Origin: JAMXLO01 sp963794185
GTDB taxonomy: Bacteria; Pseudomonadota; Alphaproteobacteria; Acetobacterales; Acetobacteraceae
Assembly (NCBI GenBank): GCA_963794185.1
Contig: CAWCDM010000072.1
Location: forward strand, 62,001 to 126,000
Direction of reading: 5' to 3'
Length of the DNA: 64,000 bases
The position numbers were made by a program, and so were the translations under genes. The notes below the pieces were generated by a model. It did not search any database and was not told the origin of the DNA. It saw only the letters and a list, made by a program, of their open reading frames with translations. This document shows positions 54,067-62,104 of the stretch, one piece after another. How positions within the stretch are numbered: position 1 is the first letter of the stretch; the number at the start of each line of letters is the position of its first letter.

Positions 54067-54785
54067 TCGCGGATCTCTCCGATGCGAACGTAGCCGGCGA
54101 ATGTCAGGTCACTGTCGTCAAAGTCTGAAGGCAGGAACGCCAGACCGGGCGGGGACGGTCCGATCGTCCATCTGCCGGTCTGTCCTTGCTCGGTCTGTTC
54201 CTGCTCGGTCTGTTCCTGCCACAGCCAGGTCAGCGGGCTGGCGTCATCGTCCTGTTGGATCAACAGGAACAGACCGCAGTTTCCCCACTCCTGCGCATCG
54301 AAGCGGCCGGCGGCAAGGTGCTCCGGCACGGGCACGCCGCGGATCAGGGTGATGGCGGTCATGGTGCGGCGGTCCTTCCTTGTGGCGCCTGTGGCGCCGG
54401 CGCGGGTACTGACGACCGTCACCGCGTCCTGCGGCAGGTGACTGGCAGGATGGCACGTCGTGCACCTCCATCCCTTCGGATCCTCCCGTTCAGTCCACCA
54501 TCGGCATCCTCGGCAGCACGCGCACCTCCAGCCCGGCTCCGGGGTGGCGGCCACGCTGGACCACGACGGCGGGCGCTGCCTCTCCACCCGCTGTACGGTT
54601 TCCTCCAGTGTCTGCAGCACTGCGGCAGATGCCAGCGCTGCCAGCACCTCGGCCTTGTGCGCCCGGAGCGCGACCAGAAGGTCAGGGGGGATGGCCGACG
54701 CGGGATGGAGGCGAAGCCTGCCGTGGTCAGCCTGGACAGATATATCAAGGTCAGCCAGCTGCAGGAGGAGGGCGGCGGCGATCAC
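54063..54785 (-). CDS. TubC_N-like docking-domain protein with zinc ribbon
   Basis: A 240-residue protein. The first ~50 residues (LLLQLADLDISVQADHGRLR, LRAHKAEVLAAL) match the TubC_N docking-domain pattern, often seen in element proteins next to primases. A four-cysteine zinc-ribbon-like part, CACCRGC...RCTTC, follows at about 94-110, and near the C-terminus is a short repeat EQTEQEQTEQGQT. Start GTG 54785 overlaps the stop of the DUF3631 gene as GTGA, and the stop overlaps the next start, so the three are one unit. The function is unknown. Confidence 0.7.
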   Translation of the reverse strand: MIAAALLLQLADLDISVQADHGRLRLHPASAIPPDLLVALRAHKAEVLAALASAAVLQTLEETVQRVERQRPPSWSSVAATPEPGWRCACCRGCRWWTEREDPKGWRCTTCHPASHLPQDAVTVVSTRAGATGATRKDRRTMTAITLIRGVPVPEHLAAGRFDAQEWGNCGLFLLIQQDDDASPLTWLWQEQTEQEQTEQGQTGRWTIGPSPPGLAFLPSDFDDSDLTFAGYVRIGEIRE

Positions 54786-56362
54786 AGGACGACCACGTCG
54801 TCACCGTTCACGGGCGGCTCAGCGCCCGCACCGTTCGCTTTTTCGTAGAGTGGGGGTTTCCGATCCGCCACAACGCCACAACCCGCGCCACAGGCCGGTT
54901 TGCCGTGTTTTCGTTCCGACACATGATCAACCTGTGTTGCGGATTGAAAATCGCTGAAACCGGCCTCCCAGGCGGGTTGTGGCGGTGTGGCGGTTTGAAA
55001 CCCCCTTTGGGTGAATTCGGCGCCGTTGGAGGTGGACGGAGGCTCGATCGGCTCCTCAAGATAGCGAGACCACGCCTCCTCAAAGCTTTTGAACTCGTAA
55101 CCCTTAGGGGTCTCACCCTCGATCCGAACCGTGTGGGGGACTATCCCGAACGGCCGCAGGAGGCGGGCAAGCTGCGCCTGTCCGAGCGCCTTACCATTCC
55201 GATAGTCAGCCCACGGGCTGGATGGGTCGGCAGCTAAAGCCGCGCACAGGGTTGCAGAGGAAATCTTGTCGGGGTCGCTCCCGTCCGCGGCGCGCTGCAT
55301 GAAGATTGCCCGTACGTCGGCCAGAAGCCTCGCCCCACGACCCTCAACATCCATGTCATCCGCCGCTAGCGCCTCCGCAGCTTTGGTCAGCCTGGCGGTC
55401 CAGTCGCCGCCTGCCGCCTCGGCGATGGCGAATAGCGGGCGCCAGTTATCAGCTACCCGATTGAACAGACTCGCCGGCAGTGCGGGATCGGCGTCACGCA
55501 GCAGGGTGATGTGGTCTGTAACCCACCGGGCACAGCGGCGAGCGAGTTCTACCCCTTCAGCCTCGGCGGCCGTTCGTAGAGGCTCCGGCCGTTCGGCGCG
55601 GGTGGCACGTTTCATCCGAACCGGGATCGCGCGGTCCTCGATAGTGCCGGGCAGGTTGCCTATCGCGGCGATTGCCGCCGGAGCAAACACCCCAAAGGCG
55701 CGCGGCTCGGCCTCATCACCAACGCACCGGATCACCTGTCCACCGCGCTTGTGCCCGGCGTTCAGGATGCCGCGTAGGTCCTCGTTGTCGCTCAAGAATG
55801 TATCGGCCTCATCAATCAACAGTGTCGGTTCCGCAGCCTCGACCACACGAAAGACCGCCGCCGCCGTGACGTTCGCCGTGGGTAGAGGCTTGCAACAAAC
55901 CAGTCCGACCGCGTCGAGCGCAGTTGTCTTGCCGCAGCGCCTTTCAGGCGATGTGAAGGCGAGCCGGGGTGAGTGCCGGAATAGGGCGAAGCAGTGCGTA
56001 TGGACGGTCCATGCCGCCATCGCATCGGCCGCGCCGGCCGGCAGGAAGATGTGGCGGTCGAAGAACCCTGCCAGCCGCTCCAGCAGAACCGCACCGTCCA
56101 CGCGCTGTGGCCACGGCTCTGGCGCCGGTAGAGTTAGAGCGCGGCCCTGCTTGTCTCCGCCGCCAGCGTCTCCGCCATCATCGCCACGCGCTGCGGCCAC
56201 CAAGCGGTCCAGGATCGTAGCGCGAAGGCCCATCCGCGTCGCCTCAGCAGCGCGGACGCGCTCGTATTCCAGTAGGGATAGCTTTGCCAGCCGCGCCAGC
56301 GCTTCGTCATCTGTCTCGGGCGGCAGTTCATCGTTCATCGTGAAGCCGGATGCATCAGACAT
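54782..56362 (-). CDS. DUF3631 domain protein, predicted replication ATPase/helicase
   Basis: A 526-residue protein. P-loop-like SPERRCGKTTALDAVGLV near residue 145 and Walker B TLLIDEADTFL near 185 mark an AAA-type ATPase; DVRAIFMQRAADGSDPDKIS and the following segment match DUF3631. Such proteins accompany Toprim primases in prophages and satellites and are taken to be the replicative helicase. The start overlaps the primase gene by 8 bp. The last ~80 residues are unstructured, with a Cys-rich patch. Confidence 0.85.
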   Translation of the reverse strand: MSDASGFTMNDELPPETDDEALARLAKLSLLEYERVRAAEATRMGLRATILDRLVAAARGDDGGDAGGGDKQGRALTLPAPEPWPQRVDGAVLLERLAGFFDRHIFLPAGAADAMAAWTVHTHCFALFRHSPRLAFTSPERRCGKTTALDAVGLVCCKPLPTANVTAAAVFRVVEAAEPTLLIDEADTFLSDNEDLRGILNAGHKRGGQVIRCVGDEAEPRAFGVFAPAAIAAIGNLPGTIEDRAIPVRMKRATRAERPEPLRTAAEAEGVELARRCARWVTDHITLLRDADPALPASLFNRVADNWRPLFAIAEAAGGDWTARLTKAAEALAADDMDVEGRGARLLADVRAIFMQRAADGSDPDKISSATLCAALAADPSSPWADYRNGKALGQAQLARLLRPFGIVPHTVRIEGETPKGYEFKSFEEAWSRYLEEPIEPPSTSNGAEFTQRGFQTATPPQPAWEAGFSDFQSATQVDHVSERKHGKPACGAGCGVVADRKPPLYEKANGAGAEPPVNGDDVVVL

Positions 56363-57275
56363 GGACGGCCTCCTGCTGACGCAGGATGTCGTTGAAGTCG
56401 CCCGCACCGCGCGGAACCGCCACCTGAACCACGCGGCCTTCAGCGCGCCATCGGGTCCATGCATCCCGAGCGGCGGCACGGCCGGCTTTGTCGGGGTCCG
56501 TGGCAATCACCACGCGGTGGACCTCTGGCGGCAGCACGAGGCCCCTGGCCATATTACCGGCGCTTATCCCCGCCCATCCTGGAAAGCCCGTCAGACGGCC
56601 CGCAGAGGCAGCGGTTTCGATGCCCTCACCGATTACCAGAGGCAGTCCATCAACCAGTTCCTCCAACCTGATGGCGCCACCCCAAACCGGGCCGAGACTG
56701 GCCTTCGCCGGCTCCACGTCCGCCTTCAGGCCATCTCGCGTGAGATAGGTGCGGTGCACTGCAATCGGTGCGCCCGTCACATCGATCACCAACGCAACCA
56801 TTGCCGGATACCGACCACCTTCCGGGTGCGAGCAATCGGCGCAGAATCTGAGGGCGGGCGACGCGGCTAGGCCCGGCAGCCCGCGCGCGGTCAAATACAC
56901 ATCGGCCGGCGTGCCGGTAGCCGGAACACTACCGCACCACAGCCGCAGCGCCGTCTCCTGTTTCCACCGGCGACGTGCCTTGCTGTCATCGCGATCGTCG
57001 CGCGGTTCTGGCCGACGTTCGATGCCAGTGGCACGGGCCACCGCATCGGCGATTGCGTTTTGATCCTGACAACTGGCGCAATACAACATCGCACGGCCGT
57101 TTTTGCCGGTGCTAACGCTAAATGTGTTGCGGTAATCACAGGCGGGACACCGCCCTCGCCACGACCGGGGATAGCGCTTCAACCCAAGGGTTGCCGCAAT
57201 TCCCTCAGCTGTAATCGCGTGTTCCTGACTAGACTTTTCCGAAATGCTCACGTATAATAGTCCTTGTTTAATCAC
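56355..57275 (-). CDS. Toprim-domain DNA primase of the element
   Basis: A 306-residue primase. The N-terminal zinc finger is CPACDYRNTF...LYCASC, and the Toprim motifs are VIGEGIETAAS (catalytic Glu) and VVIATDPDKAGRAAA (Asp-x-Asp). It synthesises RNA primers for element replication together with the DUF3631 ATPase. The start is GTG 57275; a second GTG at 57251 with AAGGA upstream is also likely. No large polymerase gene is present, so host polymerase would be used. Confidence 0.88.
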   Translation of the reverse strand: MIKQGLLYVSISEKSSQEHAITAEGIAATLGLKRYPRSWRGRCPACDYRNTFSVSTGKNGRAMLYCASCQDQNAIADAVARATGIERRPEPRDDRDDSKARRRWKQETALRLWCGSVPATGTPADVYLTARGLPGLAASPALRFCADCSHPEGGRYPAMVALVIDVTGAPIAVHRTYLTRDGLKADVEPAKASLGPVWGGAIRLEELVDGLPLVIGEGIETAASAGRLTGFPGWAGISAGNMARGLVLPPEVHRVVIATDPDKAGRAAARDAWTRWRAEGRVVQVAVPRGAGDFNDILRQQEAVHV

Positions 57276-57287
57276 AGTTAAACTCAG

Positions 57288-57824
57288 TCAAATCGACCCC
57301 CCGGCCTGACGATTTTTCAGGCCGGGTTTTCTTGTGTTCGGTGCAAACCACGACGGTCCAAACGGATGGCGCACCGCGCGCCTGTTCAGGATCGCGGGGT
57401 CGCGACAGACCAGGACCGGGCGCTCTCGCGGCGGCGGCTCCAGGCGCGGCTCGCGGGTCCCTAGACGCGGTCTGGGCAACGACCCCCAGCCGCGGCGAAA
57501 TTGCTCGTTTGTGTCGGGCCACGACATGGACGCCATGCGCGCGCTGTCAGGGGTCACAGCGCGCCCAGCGCGGTGTGTGTGGCGGCGTGGCCAACCTCCG
57601 ATGCTGTCACCGCGCCGACCGGCTGTCCCATCCAGGTCGAGCCGTGCCGCGTCACCCATCTTTTTGATGGGGATATCGAGGGCCGCTGCCTGTGTGCTGT
57701 GGTAGGCCACAGCCGTCTGCAGCGCGGTGATCTTCGCCTCAGTCTGCTGCGCCAGCCGGCAGTGTGCAGCTGCCATAGAGCCTGGCTCAAAAGCATGCTG
57801 TCTTTTAATCTGGGCCTCATTCAC
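57288..57824 (-). CDS. Hypothetical protein, doubtful in its second half
   Basis: Up to 178 residues from GTG 57824. The first ~65 residues look protein-like: FEPGSMAAAHCRLAQQTEAK, then KITALQTAVAYHSTQAAALD, a probable helix. The rest is Arg/Pro-rich and may be non-coding. An overlapping frame at 57268-57522 ends across the primase start but has poor composition. I cannot assign a function; the true gene may be shorter. Confidence 0.35.
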   Translation of the reverse strand: MNEAQIKRQHAFEPGSMAAAHCRLAQQTEAKITALQTAVAYHSTQAAALDIPIKKMGDAARLDLDGTAGRRGDSIGGWPRRHTHRAGRAVTPDSARMASMSWPDTNEQFRRGWGSLPRPRLGTREPRLEPPPRERPVLVCRDPAILNRRAVRHPFGPSWFAPNTRKPGLKNRQAGGSI

Positions 57825-57836
57825 GTGCAGTCCCTC

Positions 57837-58118
57837 TTAGGCGGCGGCCTTACGGCCACCCATCACGACCGGTGCGGCCATCAGCTTGGCATACGCAATC
57901 TCAAACAGAGCCGCGGTCGGCACTATGGCCTTGCCGTTTACGTGCTTCGTCGGCAGCGGCCACGCCTCCAAGGTCCGAGGCGACACCGGAAAAAAGTGCT
58001 TGGTGATGATGGGCGCGCCCGTCTTCCGGTCAGTGTTGACCGGAAGCTCCTTCAGAATGTCCAGAAGATACTGGGGAAGATCTTCCTTTTCGGCCTTCAG
58101 CGGGTCGCGTAGGGACAT
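57837..58118 (-). CDS. AlpA-like small DNA-binding protein, possible excisionase
   Basis: A 93-residue protein. HFFPVSPRTLEAWPLPTKHV followed by NGKAIVPTAALFEIAYAKL has the form of the winged-helix excisionase/AlpA family (a short helix-turn-helix reading S-x-RTLExWPL). In satellites such proteins control int and excision. It lies between the primase genes and the integrase on the same strand, the expected place. The ATG is at 58118. Confidence 0.6.
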   Translation of the reverse strand: MSLRDPLKAEKEDLPQYLLDILKELPVNTDRKTGAPIITKHFFPVSPRTLEAWPLPTKHVNGKAIVPTAALFEIAYAKLMAAPVVMGGRKAAA

Positions 58119-58249
58119 GGTAGCGTTTAACTCCGTAGCGTTGCGTCCCCCAACTGATCGGGGGCGTGATGCTGCGGAGAATGGCGATGCGGAAAGCAGG
58201 CTGAAAGATTTTAGTGCTTTAGCAATATGCGAAAGGACTAAGGCTTTTA

Positions 58250-58945
58250 CTAAGGTTTAAAGTGTTCCCCAGGATCAAGTCTCTGATCGGCGAATTCGTC
58301 TGCTTGGGCAAGCTTCTGGATCACCTCCCAAGTGGCCGACTCTCCAACGGCGGCCAGGATATCGTTGACCTCTTTTGGGAGTTCGGCTTTGTTCGGTGGC
58401 TTCCGTCGGTCGATCTTGTAGCGGGCATAGACCTCCCGCATGACATTGAGGACCCGCGCATCACTGGCCTTCGTAGGCTTCGATTTGGAGACCCTCTCCG
58501 GCACCGCTGGCGGTGAATGATCCGGAGCCGTCTTCTTAGCCCGCCGCCGTCTCATGTCCGAGGCGAATGGTTCGGCCCAGCGCGCGGCGCGCGGCCACCA
58601 GACGCTGATGGTGTAGCGATCCCCGTGGTCATTCCACCGAGGCGGGCCGGCGACCGTGCCTTGCTTCCAGTTTGGCTGCACCAAATCCCAATCGGTGACA
58701 ACGATTCGTTTTAGGTCGTCAGACCACCCAAAGCCAGACGGCAGGCTAGCGGCGCCCGATTGGAAACCGTCAACCCGGTATGCCAGCTCGAATCCTCGGA
58801 TACCGTGATTGATCTCCGGGATCAGCTCGGACGCGCTTTCGGGCAGCTTGAAATGCCATTCAAGCCACCGCGCCAGGTCTGACAGTGGCACCCAATCAGG
58901 CGGCTGCGCGAACGGGTCATCATCGTTTGGGGCTGGCATGGTCAT
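58250..58945 (-). CDS. Hypothetical element protein
   Basis: A 231-residue hydrophilic protein. It begins DDDPFAQPPDWVPLSDLARW and has a Trp-rich middle (VVTDWDLVQPNWKQG, WWPRAARWAEPF), a Lys/Ser/Pro linker and a C-terminal helical part (NVMREVYARYKIDRRKPPNK). Similar proteins accompany integrases in alphaproteobacterial genomic islands, but no function is known. The ATG at 58945 is used. A ~100-bp gap separates it from the integrase stop. Confidence 0.6.
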   Translation of the reverse strand: MTMPAPNDDDPFAQPPDWVPLSDLARWLEWHFKLPESASELIPEINHGIRGFELAYRVDGFQSGAASLPSGFGWSDDLKRIVVTDWDLVQPNWKQGTVAGPPRWNDHGDRYTISVWWPRAARWAEPFASDMRRRRAKKTAPDHSPPAVPERVSKSKPTKASDARVLNVMREVYARYKIDRRKPPNKAELPKEVNDILAAVGESATWEVIQKLAQADEFADQRLDPGEHFKP

Positions 58946-59045
58946 TTCGCCTCCTCGGGCGCCCCCAGAGGTAGTCGGCAGCGCAGCCGGGTGAGGAAGC
59001 CGGCTTGTCGGATGGCCGTCCTAGCGCTGCCGATGGCGGTATAGT

Positions 59046-60356
59046 TCAGCCGGTGCGCGCCACCATCGGCAGCACGTTCGCATCGTCGCGTCCCTCTATG
59101 GCGGAAGCGAGCAGCCGCCCCCACAACTCCATCGCCTTGACCTGCTCCGGCCAGCGGGACGAGCGTTGGTACACGCCCATAACCCCAGCGCGCGTCGCCG
59201 ACTGCCGGTGATTTAGAACGGTATCGGCGATGACTTCCGAGACTCCAGCCTCGCCCAGCGCAGTGGCAAACGAGCGGCGAGTGTCATGCCATGCCCAGCC
59301 GGTGACACCAGCCTTCTCACTCAGCGTCACCTTAAGGCGGTTGAAGCTTGTCACCACGCCCCCAGATTTCGGCGAAGGGAACACCAGCCCGACGCCACCC
59401 GTGGCCTTCTGGCGGTCGCGCAGCACTTCCTCTGCCAGTAGGTGCAAGTGCAGGCGGTGCGGCTCGTTGTTCTTGGTCAGGCGACCGGGTTGCTGCCACT
59501 CTGCCGTGACGAGATCGACGTGTGACCACTCCATGGTGGCAGCTTCCGCGCGGCGGCACGGGATCGCGATCAGGAAGCGGACGAGATCGCGCCATACGCC
59601 CTCTCGCCACCAATCAGCCGCGCGCCAGAGCCGCGCGAGATCAGTTGGGGACAGATAGTTGGACCGAGGCTGCGGCGCCTTGGGGCGGCGCGCGCGTGCG
59701 ATCAGCACGCAGGGATTGGCCTCGATGTGACCAGCGTCCTGGCACCAGTCCAAAAAGCGGCTGATTGCCCCCCAACGCTTGCCGGCGATGGAGCCACTGC
59801 TCGTCGCATCCAGCAGGCGGCGCAGATCAGCGTTCGTCAGGCTGGTCGCAGGAAGGTCCAGTGCTTGCATCGTTTCGAGCGCAAGACGCACCTGTGAGAC
59901 CTCACGCGCGACATACTCAGGAGAGGGCACCCCAGGGCCGCGCATCTTCGGTCGGCGTGCGAGTGCGACGGCATAACTCTCACTGAGCAGGCCGAGTCGG
60001 GCGCTACGTTGGCGCCGTTCAGCATCGGCCCTTGCTTTCTTCGCGGCAGCAGGATCGGCACCAGCCGCAACCTGCCCCTTGATCCTATTGGCTTCCGTGC
60101 GGGCATCGTCGGGCGAATGCGTCGCCGGATTGCCCATCGTGACCGTCCTGTTCGGAAAACGTCGTCCTGTCAAAGTATCGGTCCCGCGCAGCCGATAGGC
60201 AAAGCTCCACGCCATCGAAGTTTGGTTCACGATGAGCGCCAACCCCCGGCAGTCCTTATCGCGCACGATCAGCCGATGGTCGGGCTCCCGTCGCCGCCAC
60301 GCAGCGTCGATCGTAGCTTTGGTGATCTTCACCGGCCCCTCGGCAACCACTTGCAT
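59046..60356 (-). CDS. int: Tyrosine-type site-specific integrase
   Basis: A 436-residue phage-type integrase. An N-terminal DUF4102-like arm-binding part (ITKATIDAAW, VRDKDCRGLALIV) is followed by a core-binding domain and the catalytic domain: Arg in CRRAEAATMEW, HDTRRSFATAL (His-x-x-Arg), NHRQSATRAGVMGVYQR (His/Asn and the Tyr nucleophile). It integrates and excises the element at the AACCATAT cores. The ATG at 60356 has GAGGA upstream. It reads inward from the right end, 175 bp from the core, and the severed host porin promoter points at it. Confidence 0.93.
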   Translation of the reverse strand: MQVVAEGPVKITKATIDAAWRRREPDHRLIVRDKDCRGLALIVNQTSMAWSFAYRLRGTDTLTGRRFPNRTVTMGNPATHSPDDARTEANRIKGQVAAGADPAAAKKARADAERRQRSARLGLLSESYAVALARRPKMRGPGVPSPEYVAREVSQVRLALETMQALDLPATSLTNADLRRLLDATSSGSIAGKRWGAISRFLDWCQDAGHIEANPCVLIARARRPKAPQPRSNYLSPTDLARLWRAADWWREGVWRDLVRFLIAIPCRRAEAATMEWSHVDLVTAEWQQPGRLTKNNEPHRLHLHLLAEEVLRDRQKATGGVGLVFPSPKSGGVVTSFNRLKVTLSEKAGVTGWAWHDTRRSFATALGEAGVSEVIADTVLNHRQSATRAGVMGVYQRSSRWPEQVKAMELWGRLLASAIEGRDDANVLPMVARTG

Positions 60357-60377
60357 GGCTGATCCTCGATCTCCTGC

Positions 60378-60397
60378 AACAGGACATTGACAGGACA
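60378..60397 (+). other. Candidate arm-type integrase binding repeats, right end
   Basis: AACAGGACA at 60378-60386 and GACAGGACA at 60389-60397 have the same spacing and orientation as the pair near the left end (48083-48102). They lie in the leader of int, so integrase binding here could also repress int. Confidence 0.6.
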
Positions 60398-60519
60398 CCG
60401 AGCGCGTATGCAAGCGGAAAGTTGCGGAGAGGCGCGGAAGCTAATTTTGGCGGTATTGGCGCATTTTTCGATGGAAGTGCGGGGTGCAGCGGGAGCTACC
60501 GGGGACAAGCGGACGCATT

Positions 60520-60537
60520 AATACGAGTAAACCATAT
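60520..60537. other. Right attachment site
   Basis: AATACGAGTA (60520-60529) is followed by AACCATAT (60530-60537). To the right is the A arm of the host promoter region. Joined to the left end it gives two perfect 10-bp inverted arms around the 7-bp AACCATA, the classic core of a tyrosine-recombinase site. Confidence 0.88.
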
Positions 60538-60627
60538 CTCCGGTCACGTGGCGTGCAAATAACGTTTCACACCTTCTCGCGACATTACTGAGACACCGTG
60601 GCAAAACCGCAACATGTCCCTCGTTGA
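60531..60627 (-). repeat. Promoter/attachment repeat, outer copy (97 bp)
   Basis: It is identical to 48491-48587 in inverted orientation. This is the original upstream region of the host porin, now 12.5 kb from the porin body. Its TTGCAC (60558-60553) and TATGGT (60536-60531) face into the element towards int. The stretch from 60628 to 60774 is intergenic and I see no clear gene in it. Confidence 0.9.
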
Positions 60628-60774
60628 TGTCACCAAAATTTTGAGCTAATAAAGTACGCCACTAACCGCTTACAGGATGCATGCTATGCACACACCGTAC
60701 CGCAACGCTTCTCAGCCTTGTTCGTCTCTGCCAGCCTCGGCTTTGGTTGGCATGCCTGTGGTTATTCCAGGCTG

Positions 60775-61872
60775 CTAGATCGCGACCCTCCGTGCCTGTG
60801 ACTGAACCGGGTGCAGGTCGGCCACGCACTCGCGCGGCAACTCGGCGGACTTCCACCCCGGTCTGATGATCTGCGCCCCCGGCCACGCTCCGCTGTCGAC
60901 CAGCGCAGTCATGGCCTCACGCGCGATGTCGGCGAATTCGGCGACGACCGCGTTCGTCGCCTGACGGCGGAACGCGAGCGCGCAGGTCGAGATCAACGGC
61001 GGCTGGCCGATCGGTCGGAACGCCAAAGCGCCGCGGGCGACTTCGTCCTGTACGGCTGTCAGCGGCAGGACCGTGCAGCCGATTCCATTGCGGACCATGA
61101 CCTTGGTCGACGCGACGCTGCTCACCTGCATCGCTGGAACAAGCCGAATCCCGTACTGCATCGCCGCGCTGTCCACGCGACGCCGAATCCAGTGCTGCGG
61201 ACCCGGCAGGATGAGCGACTCGCCGATCAGGTCGCGCAGCCGCAGCGGCGTGTGGTCCTCCGCCACCCGGGAATGCACCGGCGCGACGAGGCCGAGGCTC
61301 TCCGTCAGGACCGGCGATACATCGAGCTCCGGGAGAATCGGCGGGTCCTGGACGACCGCTATGTCGACGCGATGGTGCAGCACCCATTCTTCCAGTTCGC
61401 TGCCGCTTCCTTCGCGAATATCCATCGCGACATGCGGCCAACGCGCGCGGAATTCCCTGGCCAGGGGTGCTGCGAGCAATGGTCCCGTCTCGGCGGGAAC
61501 CGCGAGCGACACTGTTCCCGGAACGGTTCCGGCAGCGCCGTCCGCATCCAGCGGCGAGGCCAGCAACTGCATGATCGTCTCCAGACGATCGCGCAGACAC
61601 GCACCGGCCGGGGTCAGCATCACGCCCCGCCCGTGACGCACCAGAAGCTGCGTCCCCAGGCATTCTTCCAGCTTGCGGACCTGATGCGAGATAGCGGGCT
61701 GGCTGACATTCAGTTCGCGAGCCGATCGCCCGAAATTCCCGGTGCGCGCGACGCTCTGGAAATACCGGAGTTCGCGCAGGTCGAACGGCCGTTCCTTGGT
61801 GTCGCTTTGCAGCGACGTGCCGCGAACCCGCACAGGGAAGTTGCCGGCGTTCATCCAGACGCGGTCCCTCAT
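60775..61872 (-). CDS. LysR family transcriptional regulator
   Basis: A 365-residue LysR-type regulator. The helix-turn-helix is in LRYFQSVARTGNFGRSARELNV and SQPAISHQVRKLEECLGTQLL. The effector domain has GTVSLAVPAETGPLLAAPLA and a CTVLPLTAVQDEV segment. Its N-terminus is ~30 residues longer than usual; ATG 61872 has AAAGG upstream, and ATG 61854 is another option. No divergent target gene is adjacent, so its regulon is unknown. The C-terminal ~35 residues are unusual. Confidence 0.9.
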   Translation of the reverse strand: MRDRVWMNAGNFPVRVRGTSLQSDTKERPFDLRELRYFQSVARTGNFGRSARELNVSQPAISHQVRKLEECLGTQLLVRHGRGVMLTPAGACLRDRLETIMQLLASPLDADGAAGTVPGTVSLAVPAETGPLLAAPLAREFRARWPHVAMDIREGSGSELEEWVLHHRVDIAVVQDPPILPELDVSPVLTESLGLVAPVHSRVAEDHTPLRLRDLIGESLILPGPQHWIRRRVDSAAMQYGIRLVPAMQVSSVASTKVMVRNGIGCTVLPLTAVQDEVARGALAFRPIGQPPLISTCALAFRRQATNAVVAEFADIAREAMTALVDSGAWPGAQIIRPGWKSAELPRECVADLHPVQSQARRVAI

Positions 61873-62104
61873 CGTCGCCTTTGCTACGGGCAACCGGAGC
61901 CCTCGCGGCTCGCCCGCGTGATCCGGCCGATCGTGTTACGAAGGGAGCGTCAGTTCGGCCTTGCAAGAAAGCCGGAAATGTCGGCGGGCAGGCGTCAGGA
62001 GATTACTGACAGTCAGGCTAGGATAAACCTTACAGACATCGGCATTTGCCTGGCGCAGGTGAGGCGTCATCGCTCTCCGCCGTCACGCCCGCCTGCGTGT
62101 GCAC

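Larger units (their letters stand above)
47970..60537. mobile_element. 12.56-kb integrated element, phage-satellite-like, carrying a porin copy
   Basis: The ends are defined by the 8-bp direct repeat AACCATAT (47970-47977, 60530-60537) next to inverted arms ACTCGTATT on the left and AATACGAGTA on the right. A tyrosine integrase lies at the right end. Inside, in one minus-strand series, are an uncharacterised gene, an AlpA-like protein, Toprim primase, DUF3631 ATPase, small unknowns, a DNA methyltransferase and a small-terminase-like protein. No capsid, tail, lysis or large-terminase gene was found, which fits a phage satellite rather than a full prophage. The left third holds the porin copy, a truncated group II intron and IS debris. 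Confidence 0.85.

Noticed and set aside
58942..59124. Short gene between the integrase and the 58250-58945 gene
   Set aside because: It overlaps the integrase C-terminus, and no start codon is available after the integrase stop.
60531..60627. tRNA gene as the integration target
   Set aside because: No cloverleaf, CCA end or T-loop consensus at either att site. The target is a porin promoter region.
60628..60774. Small open frames (about 33-61 codons) downstream of the repeated promoter region
   Set aside because: No family, no clear ribosome site and no conserved context.
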